Part shown: positions 39,625-48,961 of the stretch, piece after piece | Layout: each line of letters starts with the position of its first letter | Numbering within the stretch: the first letter of the stretch is position 1 | Assembly (NCBI GenBank): GCA_040756995.1 | Contig: JBFLYK010000030.1 | Coordinates: 24,610-88,609, forward strand | DNA length: 64,000 nt | Direction: 5' to 3' | Source: BP-133 sp040756995 | Lineage (GTDB): Bacteria; Actinomycetota; Acidimicrobiia; IMCC26256; BP-133 | Position numbers and translations under genes: made by a program | Notes under the pieces: generated by a model | Told to the model about the DNA's origin: nothing | Databases searched by the model: none | The model's input: only the letters and a program-made list of their open reading frames with translations

Positions 39625-42600
39625 ATGGTGGCCGACCTGGCGGTGCTCGTCGATCCGAACTATCCCCTGCGCGAGATCACCCATGACGCGACCGACTACT
39701 ACCTGCGCAAGGGGGAAGCGCCGGGGCGCTGGGCCGGCTCCGGTGCAGCGCTGCTCGGTCTGACCGGGGAGGTCCTGCCCCAGGAGTTGCACGATCTCTT
39801 TGCCGGCAAGGACCCCCGCACGGGCCGCTACCTCACGCCGGCCCGGGGCAGCTCGGCGCGGGCCGCCGCCCGGGCTGGCGACGAGGCGATCGATGTGGCC
39901 GCCGCCGCGGCCCGCCTCGGCATCTCTGCTGACGCCGTCCGGCGCAGGCTCCAGCGGGGCACCCTGGCCGGGGAGAAGACGGCCCGGGGCCACTGGCGGA
40001 TTCCCGCCGCCGCCGTCGACGCTCACCTCAGCGGAGCGCCGGAACCGTCGTCGCCGGGTCCGCTGCCGGTCCCCGGTCCCGACGGCTGCTTTGGCATCAA
40101 CGACGCCGCCCGCCTGGCCGGGGTGTCCCCCTCGTATCTGAAGCGCATCGCTGCCGGGGCACCTCCGGCGGGCACCACCCATGAGGACGGGCGGGCGGTG
40201 CAGTACCTGGTGGCCCACAAGGACGACCGGCAGCGGTGGCGCGTCGCGCCCGACGAGCTCAAGCGGTTCATGGACGCTCGCCGTCCCGCTCGGGCTGTTC
40301 CCGCCTACGACCTGGTCACCCGGGCGCCCAAGTCCGTGTCGATCCTCCACGCCCTGGGCCATCTCCTGCCCAAGGAGCGGCTGGCGGCGATGGGATTGCC
40401 GACCAACGTGGCCGAGCAGGTTCTCCTCGCCCACCACGCCGCCACGGCCGACGCCGTTGCCCTGCTGGAGCGTCACGCCGCCTTTGTCCGCGGTCCCGAC
40501 GGCCGGGTCCCGGTCAAGGGGCTCGTGGTCGCGGCGTTCGACCACCGCTCTTCCCGGGAGGGTGATCCGCTGATCCACACCCACCACGTGATCGCCAACC
40601 TCGGCGAAGGGATCGATGGCCGCCGGGGCGCCCTGGACGGCAGTGCACTGTTCTCCTGGGCCCGCACCGCCGGCCACGTCTACCATGCCCGGCTGCGCCA
40701 CGAGCTTCGCAGCCGCCTCGGTGTCGAGTTCAGCGCTCCTCACGAGGGCCTCGCCGACGTGGTCGGCGTGCCCCGGGAGCTGATCGACGAGTTCTCCGTT
40801 CGGTCCCACCAGATCGCCGCAGCGATGGCCCGGGTGGGAGCGTCGGGCGCACGGGCGGCCCAGGTCGCGGCCTTGGACACCCGGGCCGCCAAGGACGGCA
40901 CCCACGCCCAGAGCCCCAACGAGCTGGCCACCCGGGCAGCCCGACTCCGGTTCGGCGCCGACGAGCTGGCCGACACCCTGGGACGCAGCACCGACCGGGC
41001 ACTCGCCCCCGGTCGCCTGGGAGAGGTGGCCGCACGGCTTGCCGGCCCCGACGGGCTCACCGCCCGGGACACCCGCATCGGGCTGCGAGACGCCCTCTGC
41101 GGCTTCGCCGGGGCGCTGGCCGAAGGCGCCACCCTCGACGACCTCGAGGGGTGGGCGCGTCGGCTCCTCTCCGACGGGCGGCGCTTCGTCCCTGTAGTGG
41201 GCGGCCCCGCCCGGGCGGCGGGGCTCACCCGCCAAGGCGACGGACGCCGGGTCCAGCCGGCCTGGATGACCGAGCGCGCCTGGTCCACCCCTGAGCTCCT
41301 CACCCACGAGGCCGCCCTCCTCGACGCTCACCGCCACGGCCTGGGACCCGATGGGCAGGGCGTGGGTGCCGGGGTGGCCGACCCGGACGCCGTCGCCGCC
41401 GCCCTGGCCGCTCGCCCCACGCTGCGGGCCGAGCAGTCGGCCCTGGTGCGGCGGGTGACGTCCAGCGGCGTCGGCGTCGAGGTGGTGGTCGGCGGCCCGG
41501 GGACGGGCAAGACCTTCGCGCTGGGGGCGGCGGCCGAGGCGTGGCGGGCCTGCGGCTACCGGGTGGTGGGCGCCTCCCTCCAGGGCGGCGCAGCCGAGAC
41601 CCTCGCCGCCCAAGCCGGCCTCGACGAGCGCCACACACTCGCCTCGCTGCTGGGCCGCTGCGACCGCCGAGGCGCCGCCTACCTGGACGGCGCCATTCTC
41701 ATCGTCGACGAAGCCGGGATGGCCGGGACCCGCCAGCTGGCCCGTCTCGCCCGCTACGCCCGGGCGGCCGATTCCAAGCTGGTGCTCGTCGGTGACCCTG
41801 ATCAGATCCCCGAGGTCGACGCCGGCGGCGCCTTCTCTGCCCTGGTCGCCGCCGCCGGCGAGCACCTCGTGGTCCTGGAGCAGAACCACCGCCAGGTCGA
41901 TCCCGCCGACCGGGAACGCCTCGCCCTCATCCGGGAGGGCAAGGGATACGAGGTGCTGGCTTCGGCGGCGGCCCACGGGCGCCTGCACACCGCCGACGAC
42001 GCCGACGGGCTGCGGGAGCGGCTGCTGGCCGACTGGCACGCCGACCCCGGCGTCATCGGCGCCGACAAGCTCCTCGTCGCCTTCACCCACGCCGAGGTCG
42101 AGCGGCTCAACTCCGCCGCCCGGGCCATCCTGCGGGCCGAGGGGCGCCTGGGCGACGAGAGCATCACCATCCGCTGCGCCGCCCCCGACCGGGTGGTCGA
42201 TGAGCGAGAGCTGCGCCTCGGGGACCGGGTGCGGGCCACCCGCAACGACTGGGCGTTGGGGATCCACACCGGCCGGGTGGGGACCGTGGTCGCCCTCGAC
42301 CGGGAACGCTTCGAGGTCCACGTCGAACTCGACGCCGACCATGACGGCCACGACCAGGAACAGCCGGCCCGGACCGTCACCCTCGGACGCGGCTACCTCG
42401 GCGAAGCGGAACTGACCGGCCCCTGGGGTGACCGGCGCACCCAGGGCCCGGGGCTGACCCACGCCTACTGCTCCACGGTCAATGCCGTCCAGGGCCGCAC
42501 CTCGGCCCGGGCCTACGTCCTTGTCACCGAGGCGGGCCTGTACCGACAGGCCGCCTACGTGGCCCTGTCCCGGGCCCGTTTCGAGACGGTCCTCTACGCC

Positions 42601-44139
42601 CTCACCATCCCCGACGCCGGCGACGCCCACCACCACGACCGGGACGTCGACGAGCCCGACCCCACCGACACCACCGACATCGCCCGGGCCATGACCCGCG
42701 ACCGGGCCCAAACCATGGCCAGCGCCAAAGACCCCCTCGCCAACGACATCGCCGAACTCGTCACCCTCCCGCCGGCATGGCTGGCCGCCCAACGCGCCGA
42801 CCTGGCCGCCCGCCTCGGCGCCCCGCCGCCCGTCCGCTGGTCGTTGCCGTGCACCCGGGCCGCGCTCGCCGAGACCACGGGACTCCCACTCGAGGACCTC
42901 GAATCCCCTCGCCTAACCGCCGCCCTCGCCAACGCCCTTCGAACGGCCGGAGCGACCCCCGAGGCCGTCGCCAACCTCGTGTCGGCCGGGGTGCCTTCGG
43001 GATCCGACTCCATCGGCGCCGTGGTCCGCTCCGCGTGGGTGGCCGCCCGCAAGCTGACGTCCGAGACGCAGGCCAACCGGACGGGGGACGCCCGGGACTG
43101 GGAGCGGCTCGCACGTCTCGACAGCGCCATGGCCCGCCAACGCCAGCTTCGTCTCGCCCGCCTCGAGGCCACCGTGGACGGTCCAATCCCCGGCCTGCTC
43201 GGACCGGCTCGGGCGCATCCCGCCGGCCTGCGACCCTGGCGGCGGGCTGCTTCCGCTCTGCTCGATTACCGCGACGCTGCCGGACTGTTCGATACCGACC
43301 GGGGAGAGCCCGACCCCTGGACGCGAGCGCTGGACGCCCCGCCCGAAGAACCCGCCCTCGCCGCGCAGTACGACGCGGTACGGACGATCGTCGCCCACAG
43401 CCGAGCCGCCACCCTGTGCGCCGATGTCGCCCGTCATCTCCCGGGCGTCCCCGCCCGACCGGGTGCCGCCGTCGCTGCGCTCGCCGAACGGCCCCTGGTC
43501 GAACTCGACGCTGTTCTCATCGAGCTGCGTCGCCGAGTCGAAGAGCACACCCGTCGGGAAGGCATCGCCCGAGCAGCCAGAGCCGAAAGCGAGCGGGCAG
43601 CCGCTGCCCTCGCCCGGGCCCGAACCAACCTCGAACAGCTAGATGCAGCCGGACCAGCACGCCGCTGGCGCGGAAGCTGGCCACGAGACAGCGTCCGCTT
43701 CGAAGCCGCCCACCGGGAACTCGACCGGGCGGAAGCTGACGTCGCCGCGGCCGCTGAACGAGTGCGTGACGCGGAGACGTCATCGCTCATGGCGGTCCCG
43801 ACTTCCGGGGAGTTGCGCCAGGTCATGCAGGCGATCGCCGTCCGTGAGGCCCGTCTCCGCCGGGAGATCCTCACCGACCCGCCCCAGTGGGTCCAGCGGG
43901 ACATCGCCGCCCGCACCGCGCCGGATGCCACGGACCCGGCCCCAGACCCTGCCCGCCTCGCTGCCGCCTACGGCGACGCCGCCGTCGCCGCCGAGCGCCG
44001 AGGCGATCCCGGCGCGGCCTTGGAGCTGGTCCAGGACCTGCTGGCCACGCCTGGCCTGGACGTCCTGCGGGATCCCGCGCTGGCCGACCTGCTCGTCGCC
44101 GACCCGGCGCCCGGCTTGGCCGACGGCCTCGGCCTGTAG
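39625..44139 (+). CDS. TrwC/TraI-type conjugative relaxase-helicase with inserted HTH modules
   Basis: 1504 aa. The N-terminal relaxase domain (TrwC, MOB-F like) has DATDYYLRKGEAPGRW, the three-His metal motif PLIHTHHVIAN near residue 314, and AYDLVTRAPKSVSILHALG. Two HTH modules are embedded before the metal motif: IDVAAAAARLGISADAVRRR (~90) and GINDAARLAGVSPSYLKRIA (~155). A RecD-like helicase follows: Walker A GGPGTGKT (~622), Walker B ILIVDEAGM (~690) and late YVALSRAR. The C-terminal ~450 residues are helical and unassigned. It nicks oriT and unwinds DNA for transfer. Confidence 0.92.
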   Translation: MVADLAVLVDPNYPLREITHDATDYYLRKGEAPGRWAGSGAALLGLTGEVLPQELHDLFAGKDPRTGRYLTPARGSSARAAARAGDEAIDVAAAAARLGISADAVRRRLQRGTLAGEKTARGHWRIPAAAVDAHLSGAPEPSSPGPLPVPGPDGCFGINDAARLAGVSPSYLKRIAAGAPPAGTTHEDGRAVQYLVAHKDDRQRWRVAPDELKRFMDARRPARAVPAYDLVTRAPKSVSILHALGHLLPKERLAAMGLPTNVAEQVLLAHHAATADAVALLERHAAFVRGPDGRVPVKGLVVAAFDHRSSREGDPLIHTHHVIANLGEGIDGRRGALDGSALFSWARTAGHVYHARLRHELRSRLGVEFSAPHEGLADVVGVPRELIDEFSVRSHQIAAAMARVGASGARAAQVAALDTRAAKDGTHAQSPNELATRAARLRFGADELADTLGRSTDRALAPGRLGEVAARLAGPDGLTARDTRIGLRDALCGFAGALAEGATLDDLEGWARRLLSDGRRFVPVVGGPARAAGLTRQGDGRRVQPAWMTERAWSTPELLTHEAALLDAHRHGLGPDGQGVGAGVADPDAVAAALAARPTLRAEQSALVRRVTSSGVGVEVVVGGPGTGKTFALGAAAEAWRACGYRVVGASLQGGAAETLAAQAGLDERHTLASLLGRCDRRGAAYLDGAILIVDEAGMAGTRQLARLARYARAADSKLVLVGDPDQIPEVDAGGAFSALVAAAGEHLVVLEQNHRQVDPADRERLALIREGKGYEVLASAAAHGRLHTADDADGLRERLLADWHADPGVIGADKLLVAFTHAEVERLNSAARAILRAEGRLGDESITIRCAAPDRVVDERELRLGDRVRATRNDWALGIHTGRVGTVVALDRERFEVHVELDADHDGHDQEQPARTVTLGRGYLGEAELTGPWGDRRTQGPGLTHAYCSTVNAVQGRTSARAYVLVTEAGLYRQAAYVALSRARFETVLYALTIPDAGDAHHHDRDVDEPDPTDTTDIARAMTRDRAQTMASAKDPLANDIAELVTLPPAWLAAQRADLAARLGAPPPVRWSLPCTRAALAETTGLPLEDLESPRLTAALANALRTAGATPEAVANLVSAGVPSGSDSIGAVVRSAWVAARKLTSETQANRTGDARDWERLARLDSAMARQRQLRLARLEATVDGPIPGLLGPARAHPAGLRPWRRAASALLDYRDAAGLFDTDRGEPDPWTRALDAPPEEPALAAQYDAVRTIVAHSRAATLCADVARHLPGVPARPGAAVAALAERPLVELDAVLIELRRRVEEHTRREGIARAARAESERAAAALARARTNLEQLDAAGPARRWRGSWPRDSVRFEAAHRELDRAEADVAAAAERVRDAETSSLMAVPTSGELRQVMQAIAVREARLRREILTDPPQWVQRDIAARTAPDATDPAPDPARLAAAYGDAAVAAERRGDPGAALELVQDLLATPGLDVLRDPALADLLVADPAPGLADGLGL

Positions 44140-44215
44140 GAGGGGCCGCCTGACACTGCCCGACCCGGGTGTCGGGGTGGAGACGTCGACCTCGCGGCCC
44201 TGGCCCGTTCCGCGC

Positions 44216-44962
44216 TCACTGCGCGGCCAGGCGCCGCTCGATCCGTGCCCGGCGGGCCCGCAGGGCCCGAGGATCAACCCCAAGCCGGGAGGCGAGCTCG
44301 GCCGGGCTGTGGCCCAGCACCCGGGTGCTGTAGACCAGTCCGGCCTCGGCCGGCCGCATCCGACCCCGGCGGACCTCCCCGACCAGGTGCAGTGTCAACG
44401 CCTCGGGAGCCGACCGCGCCACGTTCGCCTCCACCCGCGCCGCCCGCGCCAGGGGCACGCTGCGACACGCCCGGGCCCGGGCCGTCTCCGCCCGCTGCCG
44501 GACCCGGCGCCACGCCCCGTCGACGATCGTGCAAGCGGGCCAGTCGGGAGACGTGCCGGCCAGGGCGGTGATGCGCTCCCAGGCGGCCGCCACCACCTCC
44601 TGGTCCAACTCGGCCAGGCCCTCGCACACCGCCGGGCAGCGGCGTGAAGCCCGGGCCGCCCACTGCCCCCGGGCCGCCCGGGCCGCGAGCCCGGGCAGCA
44701 GCGCCTGGAGGAGCGTCCGGGCCGCCAGGGGATCGGCCGCCAGGCGCAGCAGCGCCCCGACCAGTTCATTCGCCGCCGCCGAGTCCCCCCGGCGTTCGGC
44801 CCGCTTGACCACCTCCGCCGGGGAGGAGAACCCGGCCAGGACCGCCTCGGCCTCGCCCCAGCGGGCGAGGGCCTCCCGGTACCTGCGGCTCGTCCCCAGC
44901 ATCTTCCACTCGTCGTCCAGGGCCTTGATGATGTTCGGTGCGCCGTTGTCCATGCCCGGCAC
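44216..44962 (-). CDS. sigma-region-4-like DNA-binding protein
   Basis: 248 aa, Arg/Ala-rich. The C-terminal 40 residues (LVYSTRVLGHSPAELASRLG then VDPRALRARRARIERRLA) resemble a sigma-70 region 4 HTH. The N-terminus (IIKALDDEWKMLGTSRRYRE) is shared with regulators in actinobacterial elements as far as recalled. Convergent to the relaxase; likely a regulator of transfer genes. Confidence 0.55.
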   Translation of the reverse strand: MPGMDNGAPNIIKALDDEWKMLGTSRRYREALARWGEAEAVLAGFSSPAEVVKRAERRGDSAAANELVGALLRLAADPLAARTLLQALLPGLAARAARGQWAARASRRCPAVCEGLAELDQEVVAAAWERITALAGTSPDWPACTIVDGAWRRVRQRAETARARACRSVPLARAARVEANVARSAPEALTLHLVGEVRRGRMRPAEAGLVYSTRVLGHSPAELASRLGVDPRALRARRARIERRLAAQ

Positions 44963-45188
44963 GGTGCGCCCGAGCCCTTGCCCGAACTGTTGCCCCGGGT
45001 GTTGCCCGCCGAGATTTTCCTCGGCAACATCACCTCACTGTCATCAGCGACAACATTCATCCCAGCAGTGTCACCTCCGGGAGCACGCCCCCTTCCCTTG
45101 GAGAACCGGTCAGAAGTGACGGCGGCCGGCGCGAAAGCCGGCGGACGGCTCGTAGCATGCGCGGGTCATGACCAGCCCTACTCGGTAG

Positions 45189-45515
45189 CCGACTGGTGGA
45201 GCCACCCTCTGGACGGAAAGGGCACCTCCCCGGCCTCACGAGCGTGAAGCGCTCGCCTTCGTCAGGACGCGCCTCCCCAACCACGAGCCGAACCGGGCAT
45301 GGGCGAACGTCGAGTTCATCGCCGAGGACTGGTCGGTCAACGAGGTCGACCTGCTCGATGTCACCCCCCTGGGCGTGTTCCTCGTGAAGATCAAGTCGTG
45401 GCCCAGCGCCCTCTTCGGTGACGGACGGCGCGGCCGGCTCCGGCGGCCGAACGGGTCCGAGTCGCTCCTCGACCACCCTCTGCTGCTCGCCATCACACCG
45501 GGCCGGACAAGATGA
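45189..45515 (+). pseudogene. PglW N-terminal (NERD domain) remnant
   Basis: LWTERAPPRPHEREALAFVR then TRLPNHEPNRAWANVEFIAE, SVNEVDLLDVTPLGVFLVKI and KSWPSALFGD match the NERD nuclease-like start of PglW, the kinase of Pgl/BREX type 2 phage defence. The frame ends at 45515 after ~108 codons, with the kinase part absent. Its TGA overlaps the TcmP ATG (ATGA), so the fragment could still drive translation of that gene. Confidence 0.65.
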
Positions 45516-46633
45516 GCGGGTTCTTCGCCGCGCCACAGGGGGCTGCGGTACTCAAGCACGGCATACTCCGGCGGTACCTGCCGGTCTTCGCAACCATGAC
45601 CGGCTCCAGAGCGGGCGAAGTGGTGTACCTCGACGCCTACGCCGGACCTGGTCTGTACAACGACGGCACCCCAGGGTCGCCGGCGCTCGCCCTCACGACC
45701 GCGCAGGTCGTCGCCGGGTACAAGGGCAAGGCCACATTGCATGGCCACTTGATCGAAGAAGACAACCAGCACTTCCAGGACCTCGCCGCCCTACTGGCGG
45801 AGTACGGCGCGACGTGGGACCTGCACCACGGCCGAGCCGAGGACCACATCCTGCCGATCCTCAGCGACATCGAGCCGACCACGCCGCTGTTCGCCTTCCT
45901 CGACCCCTTCGGGCTTCCGATCCCATTCGACATGGTGCAGGACATCCTCAGGAGGGGCCGCTCACGTTCAGGTTTCGGGGGAGCGGCCACCGAGGTGCTG
46001 CTCAACTTTTCGATCCCGGCCATGAACCGCGTGGGCGGCCAACTGACAGGGCGGGGCACCAGCCCGCGCTGGCTTAGGGCTCGGGACACGATGGTCGCCC
46101 ACATGGACCAGGTCCTCGGTGGGGACTGGTGGCAGGCCATCTGGCGCAGCGGCGCCGCCGACCGGATAGACCAGATCCGCACCGGCTACAAGGACCGGCT
46201 CCGCGCCACGGGCAACTGGGCGGTATTCGACATCGACGTCGCCGACCGCTGGGGGGGAGCCCCCTCCTACCACCTGTTCCTGTTCACGCAGCATGAGGAC
46301 GGCGTGTGGAGATTCCACGAAACCCTGTCATCGGCCGAGGAGGAGTACCGGACCTACTGCCACGACCACGAGGGGCTGCTCGACCTAGAGCCTTTGAAGG
46401 ACCGCGAGGCGCGCTGGACCTCGACCATCACCGACAACGTGGAACGCATCCTCGCCGAGGGCAAGCAGTTCAAACCGGTGCGACGTATCTCCGACGTTTA
46501 CCGGGGGGTCTTCGGCGAAGCCCGCCAGAAGCACCTTCGCAAGGCGATCGAGCGGCTGCACGCTGCGGGGAAGACGTCAACCAACCCGAAGGGCGTCAAC
46601 GACCTGAGCGATCTGTGGATCAAGCCGCCCTAA
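45512..46633 (+). CDS. tcmP: three-Cys-motif partner protein
   Basis: 373 aa. TcmP family features: LKHGILRRYLPVF, VYLDAYAGPGLYNDGTPGSP (SAM-binding-like loop), ATLHGHLIEED, FAFLDPFGLPIPFDMVQDIL, and a C-terminal helical domain. These proteins accompany three-Cys-motif proteins in mobile elements; a nucleic-acid-modifying or defence role is suspected but unproven. Ends tail to tail with its partner gene (4-bp overlap). Confidence 0.85.
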   Translation: MSGFFAAPQGAAVLKHGILRRYLPVFATMTGSRAGEVVYLDAYAGPGLYNDGTPGSPALALTTAQVVAGYKGKATLHGHLIEEDNQHFQDLAALLAEYGATWDLHHGRAEDHILPILSDIEPTTPLFAFLDPFGLPIPFDMVQDILRRGRSRSGFGGAATEVLLNFSIPAMNRVGGQLTGRGTSPRWLRARDTMVAHMDQVLGGDWWQAIWRSGAADRIDQIRTGYKDRLRATGNWAVFDIDVADRWGGAPSYHLFLFTQHEDGVWRFHETLSSAEEEYRTYCHDHEGLLDLEPLKDREARWTSTITDNVERILAEGKQFKPVRRISDVYRGVFGEARQKHLRKAIERLHAAGKTSTNPKGVNDLSDLWIKPP

Positions 46634-47421
46634 CCGGCAGCCACTCGCAGCCCGTCGCCGACCGGCATCTGCCGTACCCGGAGGTCGCCCGGCCAGCGCT
46701 CCCACTCCCCGCCATGGGTGCGGCCGTGCCCTTCCACAAGGGACCAAGTGGTGCCCAGCTGCTTGACGAAGAAGGCGACTCCCGCAGCTGCGCACCGGTC
46801 GCGTAGGTCCCGTGCCCAGTCAAGGTCCATCGGCCTGGCATCCTTGCCACTTTCACCGCCGACGATCAGCCAGTCGATGCCATTGAGCTCCAACGACTGC
46901 AGCGGCCCAAGCAGTGGCTCACACGAGAGGAAGCGGACCGTCGCCGGGACACCGCTCAGGTGCCGCGCCCGGAAGGTGTACTTGTCGTTCTCAATGCTTA
47001 CGCCCATCCACACGTTCGGCGACCAGTCGAGCTCTGCGGCGACGGCTGCCAACCGCTGCGACCGCTTCGTCAGCACCTGGTAGGTGTGCTGGGGGGTGCT
47101 GCGGGCAACGGCCAGCACCCGGCGGATGAAGTCAAGGGGCACGGCCGGGTGAAACAGGTCGCTCATGCTGTTCACGAAGATGTGCCGCCCGGCCCGCCAT
47201 CGCAGCGGTATGCCGAGGGCGTCCTCGTGGAGGGTGAGCCTGAAGCCGGGGCCGCTTGTGCGGGGGTCGCCGTCGGCCTGGTATTTGGGCTGCCCCATGC
47301 CCTTCAGGCGGGCGGCCAGAGTGAGGGCATAACAGTTGTCACAGCCGGGCGACACCCGGTCGCACCCGGTGGTGGGGTTCCAGGTTGCTTCCGTCCACTG
47401 GATCGCACTGCGGTCGCCCAT
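46630..47421 (-). CDS. three-Cys-motif protein (phage Gp37/Gp68, DUF5131 family)
   Basis: 263 aa. The radical-SAM-like cysteine set is Cys20, Cys27 and Cys30 in TTGCDRVSPGCDNCYA, after the family start AIQWTEATWNP. Later marks are FVNSMSDLFH, YQVLTKRSQRL, FLSCEPLLGP and IVGGESG. Partner of TcmP, transcribed against it. Substrate unknown. Confidence 0.88.
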   Translation of the reverse strand: MGDRSAIQWTEATWNPTTGCDRVSPGCDNCYALTLAARLKGMGQPKYQADGDPRTSGPGFRLTLHEDALGIPLRWRAGRHIFVNSMSDLFHPAVPLDFIRRVLAVARSTPQHTYQVLTKRSQRLAAVAAELDWSPNVWMGVSIENDKYTFRARHLSGVPATVRFLSCEPLLGPLQSLELNGIDWLIVGGESGKDARPMDLDWARDLRDRCAAAGVAFFVKQLGTTWSLVEGHGRTHGGEWERWPGDLRVRQMPVGDGLRVAAG

Positions 47422-47460
47422 GGCCTCACGATGGTAGGAGGGTGCGACAGCTGACAGATG

Positions 47461-48627
47461 TCAGCACGATTTCGACCACCACCGCCGACGGCCATGCCGT
47501 CGTTCAGGCTTTCCTCGTCGGGAGGCGTTTCGCTCCGGTCGTGACTCGACAAGCGGAACATCTTGCACCTGCGGACCGGCCTGTACGGCCTGTGCTTGCG
47601 GGCGGTTGCCGCTGAGGAGGACCTCGAGGCGCTCCCACGAGACCGGCGCGAAGGACACGGTTTCGTCCTCGTAGCTGAGACCCTCCAGCGGGACTGGCCA
47701 GTCCCAGCTGGAGTTACATGCTTCGTGGTTCCGAACCGGAGAGTCCCATGCCAGCGGCTGTTCGGGCCACCCGGATGGGGGCGCGTCGGGGAGGATTTCC
47801 CCGTCGATGACGAGTGGTGCGAGGCGATGTCGGGGCCGGCGGGAACTGAACCCCGGGTCAACGCACAGCACGGTCCGTCCACCGAGGGGGAGACGGAGAT
47901 GACGGGCTTCCTCATCGGCGGCGGTGGTGGCGGCGGAAGCAGCGCGGCGCACCTCGGGGGGCAGCGCGGAGCGCCAGCCTTGGCGGCTGAAGTCGTAGGG
48001 GTTGGTGTGACCCCGAATCTGGGAGCAGGGCATCGCCCTGCCGTCCCAGGAGCGGCACAGCTCACCTTCGCTGGCCCAGACCACACCGGGCTCGGCCGGG
48101 TGGTGCAGCATTTCGCCGGAGCGGAAGGCGCGGCGAGGGTCGAGCGCCAACATGCTGTTGAGATGCCGGGCGATGAGCGGCGCGCCGGCGGGCGTGCCGA
48201 GGTCGTCCCAGGTCCCTCCGGTGAGGCCGGCGTGGGTGACCAGCCGCTCCTCGCCGGTGGCATCCTGCAGCGCTGCGGCGAGGCGAACCCGGCCGTCGAC
48301 GAGCCAGCGCCGCAGACACGCGATCGTTTCGGGTCGGAGATCCCAGCAGCCGTAGTCAGCGCCGAAGACGGCGCCGCCGAGGTAGGAGGCTTCGTGGTTG
48401 CCGAGCAGTTGGATCCAGCGGTCGCCGACGCGGCCCATTACGGCATCGACCCAGGCGACGAGGTCATCGCCGTCAGGGCCTTTGTGGACGAGGTCGCCGA
48501 CGTGGACGACGATGAGGTCGTCGGGCCAGGAGAACCGGTCGAGGTCGACTTGGACGCCGAGGCCGCGCAGGGCGGCGAGTGTGGGTGAGAGCCAGCCGCT
48601 GGCGTCACCGAGGACAGCGATGCGCAT
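47461..48627 (-). CDS. metallophosphoesterase
   Basis: 388 aa calcineurin-like phosphatase: GDLVHKGPDGDD, LLGNHEASYLGG, VTHAGLTGG and a late IRGHTNPYDF provide the metal ligands in order. The C-terminal ~60 residues are basic and low-complexity. It starts inside the end of the whiB-like gene (23-bp overlap), so it belongs to the transfer operon. Substrate unknown. Confidence 0.82.
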   Translation of the reverse strand: MRIAVLGDASGWLSPTLAALRGLGVQVDLDRFSWPDDLIVVHVGDLVHKGPDGDDLVAWVDAVMGRVGDRWIQLLGNHEASYLGGAVFGADYGCWDLRPETIACLRRWLVDGRVRLAAALQDATGEERLVTHAGLTGGTWDDLGTPAGAPLIARHLNSMLALDPRRAFRSGEMLHHPAEPGVVWASEGELCRSWDGRAMPCSQIRGHTNPYDFSRQGWRSALPPEVRRAASAATTAADEEARHLRLPLGGRTVLCVDPGFSSRRPRHRLAPLVIDGEILPDAPPSGWPEQPLAWDSPVRNHEACNSSWDWPVPLEGLSYEDETVSFAPVSWERLEVLLSGNRPQAQAVQAGPQVQDVPLVESRPERNASRRGKPERRHGRRRWWSKSC

Positions 48628-48961
48628 GGGCAGCGCCTCCTTTGCCTACTTCGCTGCGTCGAGGGTAATGAGCAGGTGTGACAGGCTCGGCGGAACGGCG
48701 TCGGTGACGGCGCCGGTCGGCTTCGGTCAGCCCACCCCAGATGCCTTCCAAGCCGGGGATGGCAAGGGCGTAGGCGGCGCATTCGGTCCGGACGGGGCAT
48801 CGTCGGCAGACCTGGAGCGCCACTTCGGCTTCGCCTGGCTCCTCGGGGAAGAAGAGGTCGGTGGGGGCACCCCGGCAAGCGCCCTGGCTGACCCAGGGGC
48901 CGGGGGCGGGCCGCTGGTCCCAGGTGTCATGGGCGAGGGAGTGCTGAACGACGGATGTCAT
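48605..48961 (-). CDS. WhiB-family Fe-S transcription factor
   Basis: 118 aa. Four Cys for a [4Fe-4S] cluster: Cys29, Cys52, Cys55 and Cys61 (ACRGAPTDLFF, VCRRCPVRTEC). The family turn GIWGGLTEADRR follows. ATG 48961 overlaps the coupling-protein stop. WhiB proteins are found only in actinobacteria and their phages. Its place inside the conjugation operon suggests autoregulation of transfer in response to redox or NO. Confidence 0.93.
   Translation of the reverse strand: MTSVVQHSLAHDTWDQRPAPGPWVSQGACRGAPTDLFFPEEPGEAEVALQVCRRCPVRTECAAYALAIPGLEGIWGGLTEADRRRHRRRSAEPVTPAHYPRRSEVGKGGAAHAHRCPR

Noticed and set aside
39544..42792. Long open frame (over 1000 codons) on the minus strand inside the relaxase gene
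   Set aside because: It is the antisense frame of a GC-rich gene with strong third-position bias. Its product has no domain character, while the plus strand encodes a clear relaxase-helicase.
44158..44175. Possible terminator after the relaxase
   Set aside because: The six-base stem CCCGAC/GTCGGG is too short to support a call.
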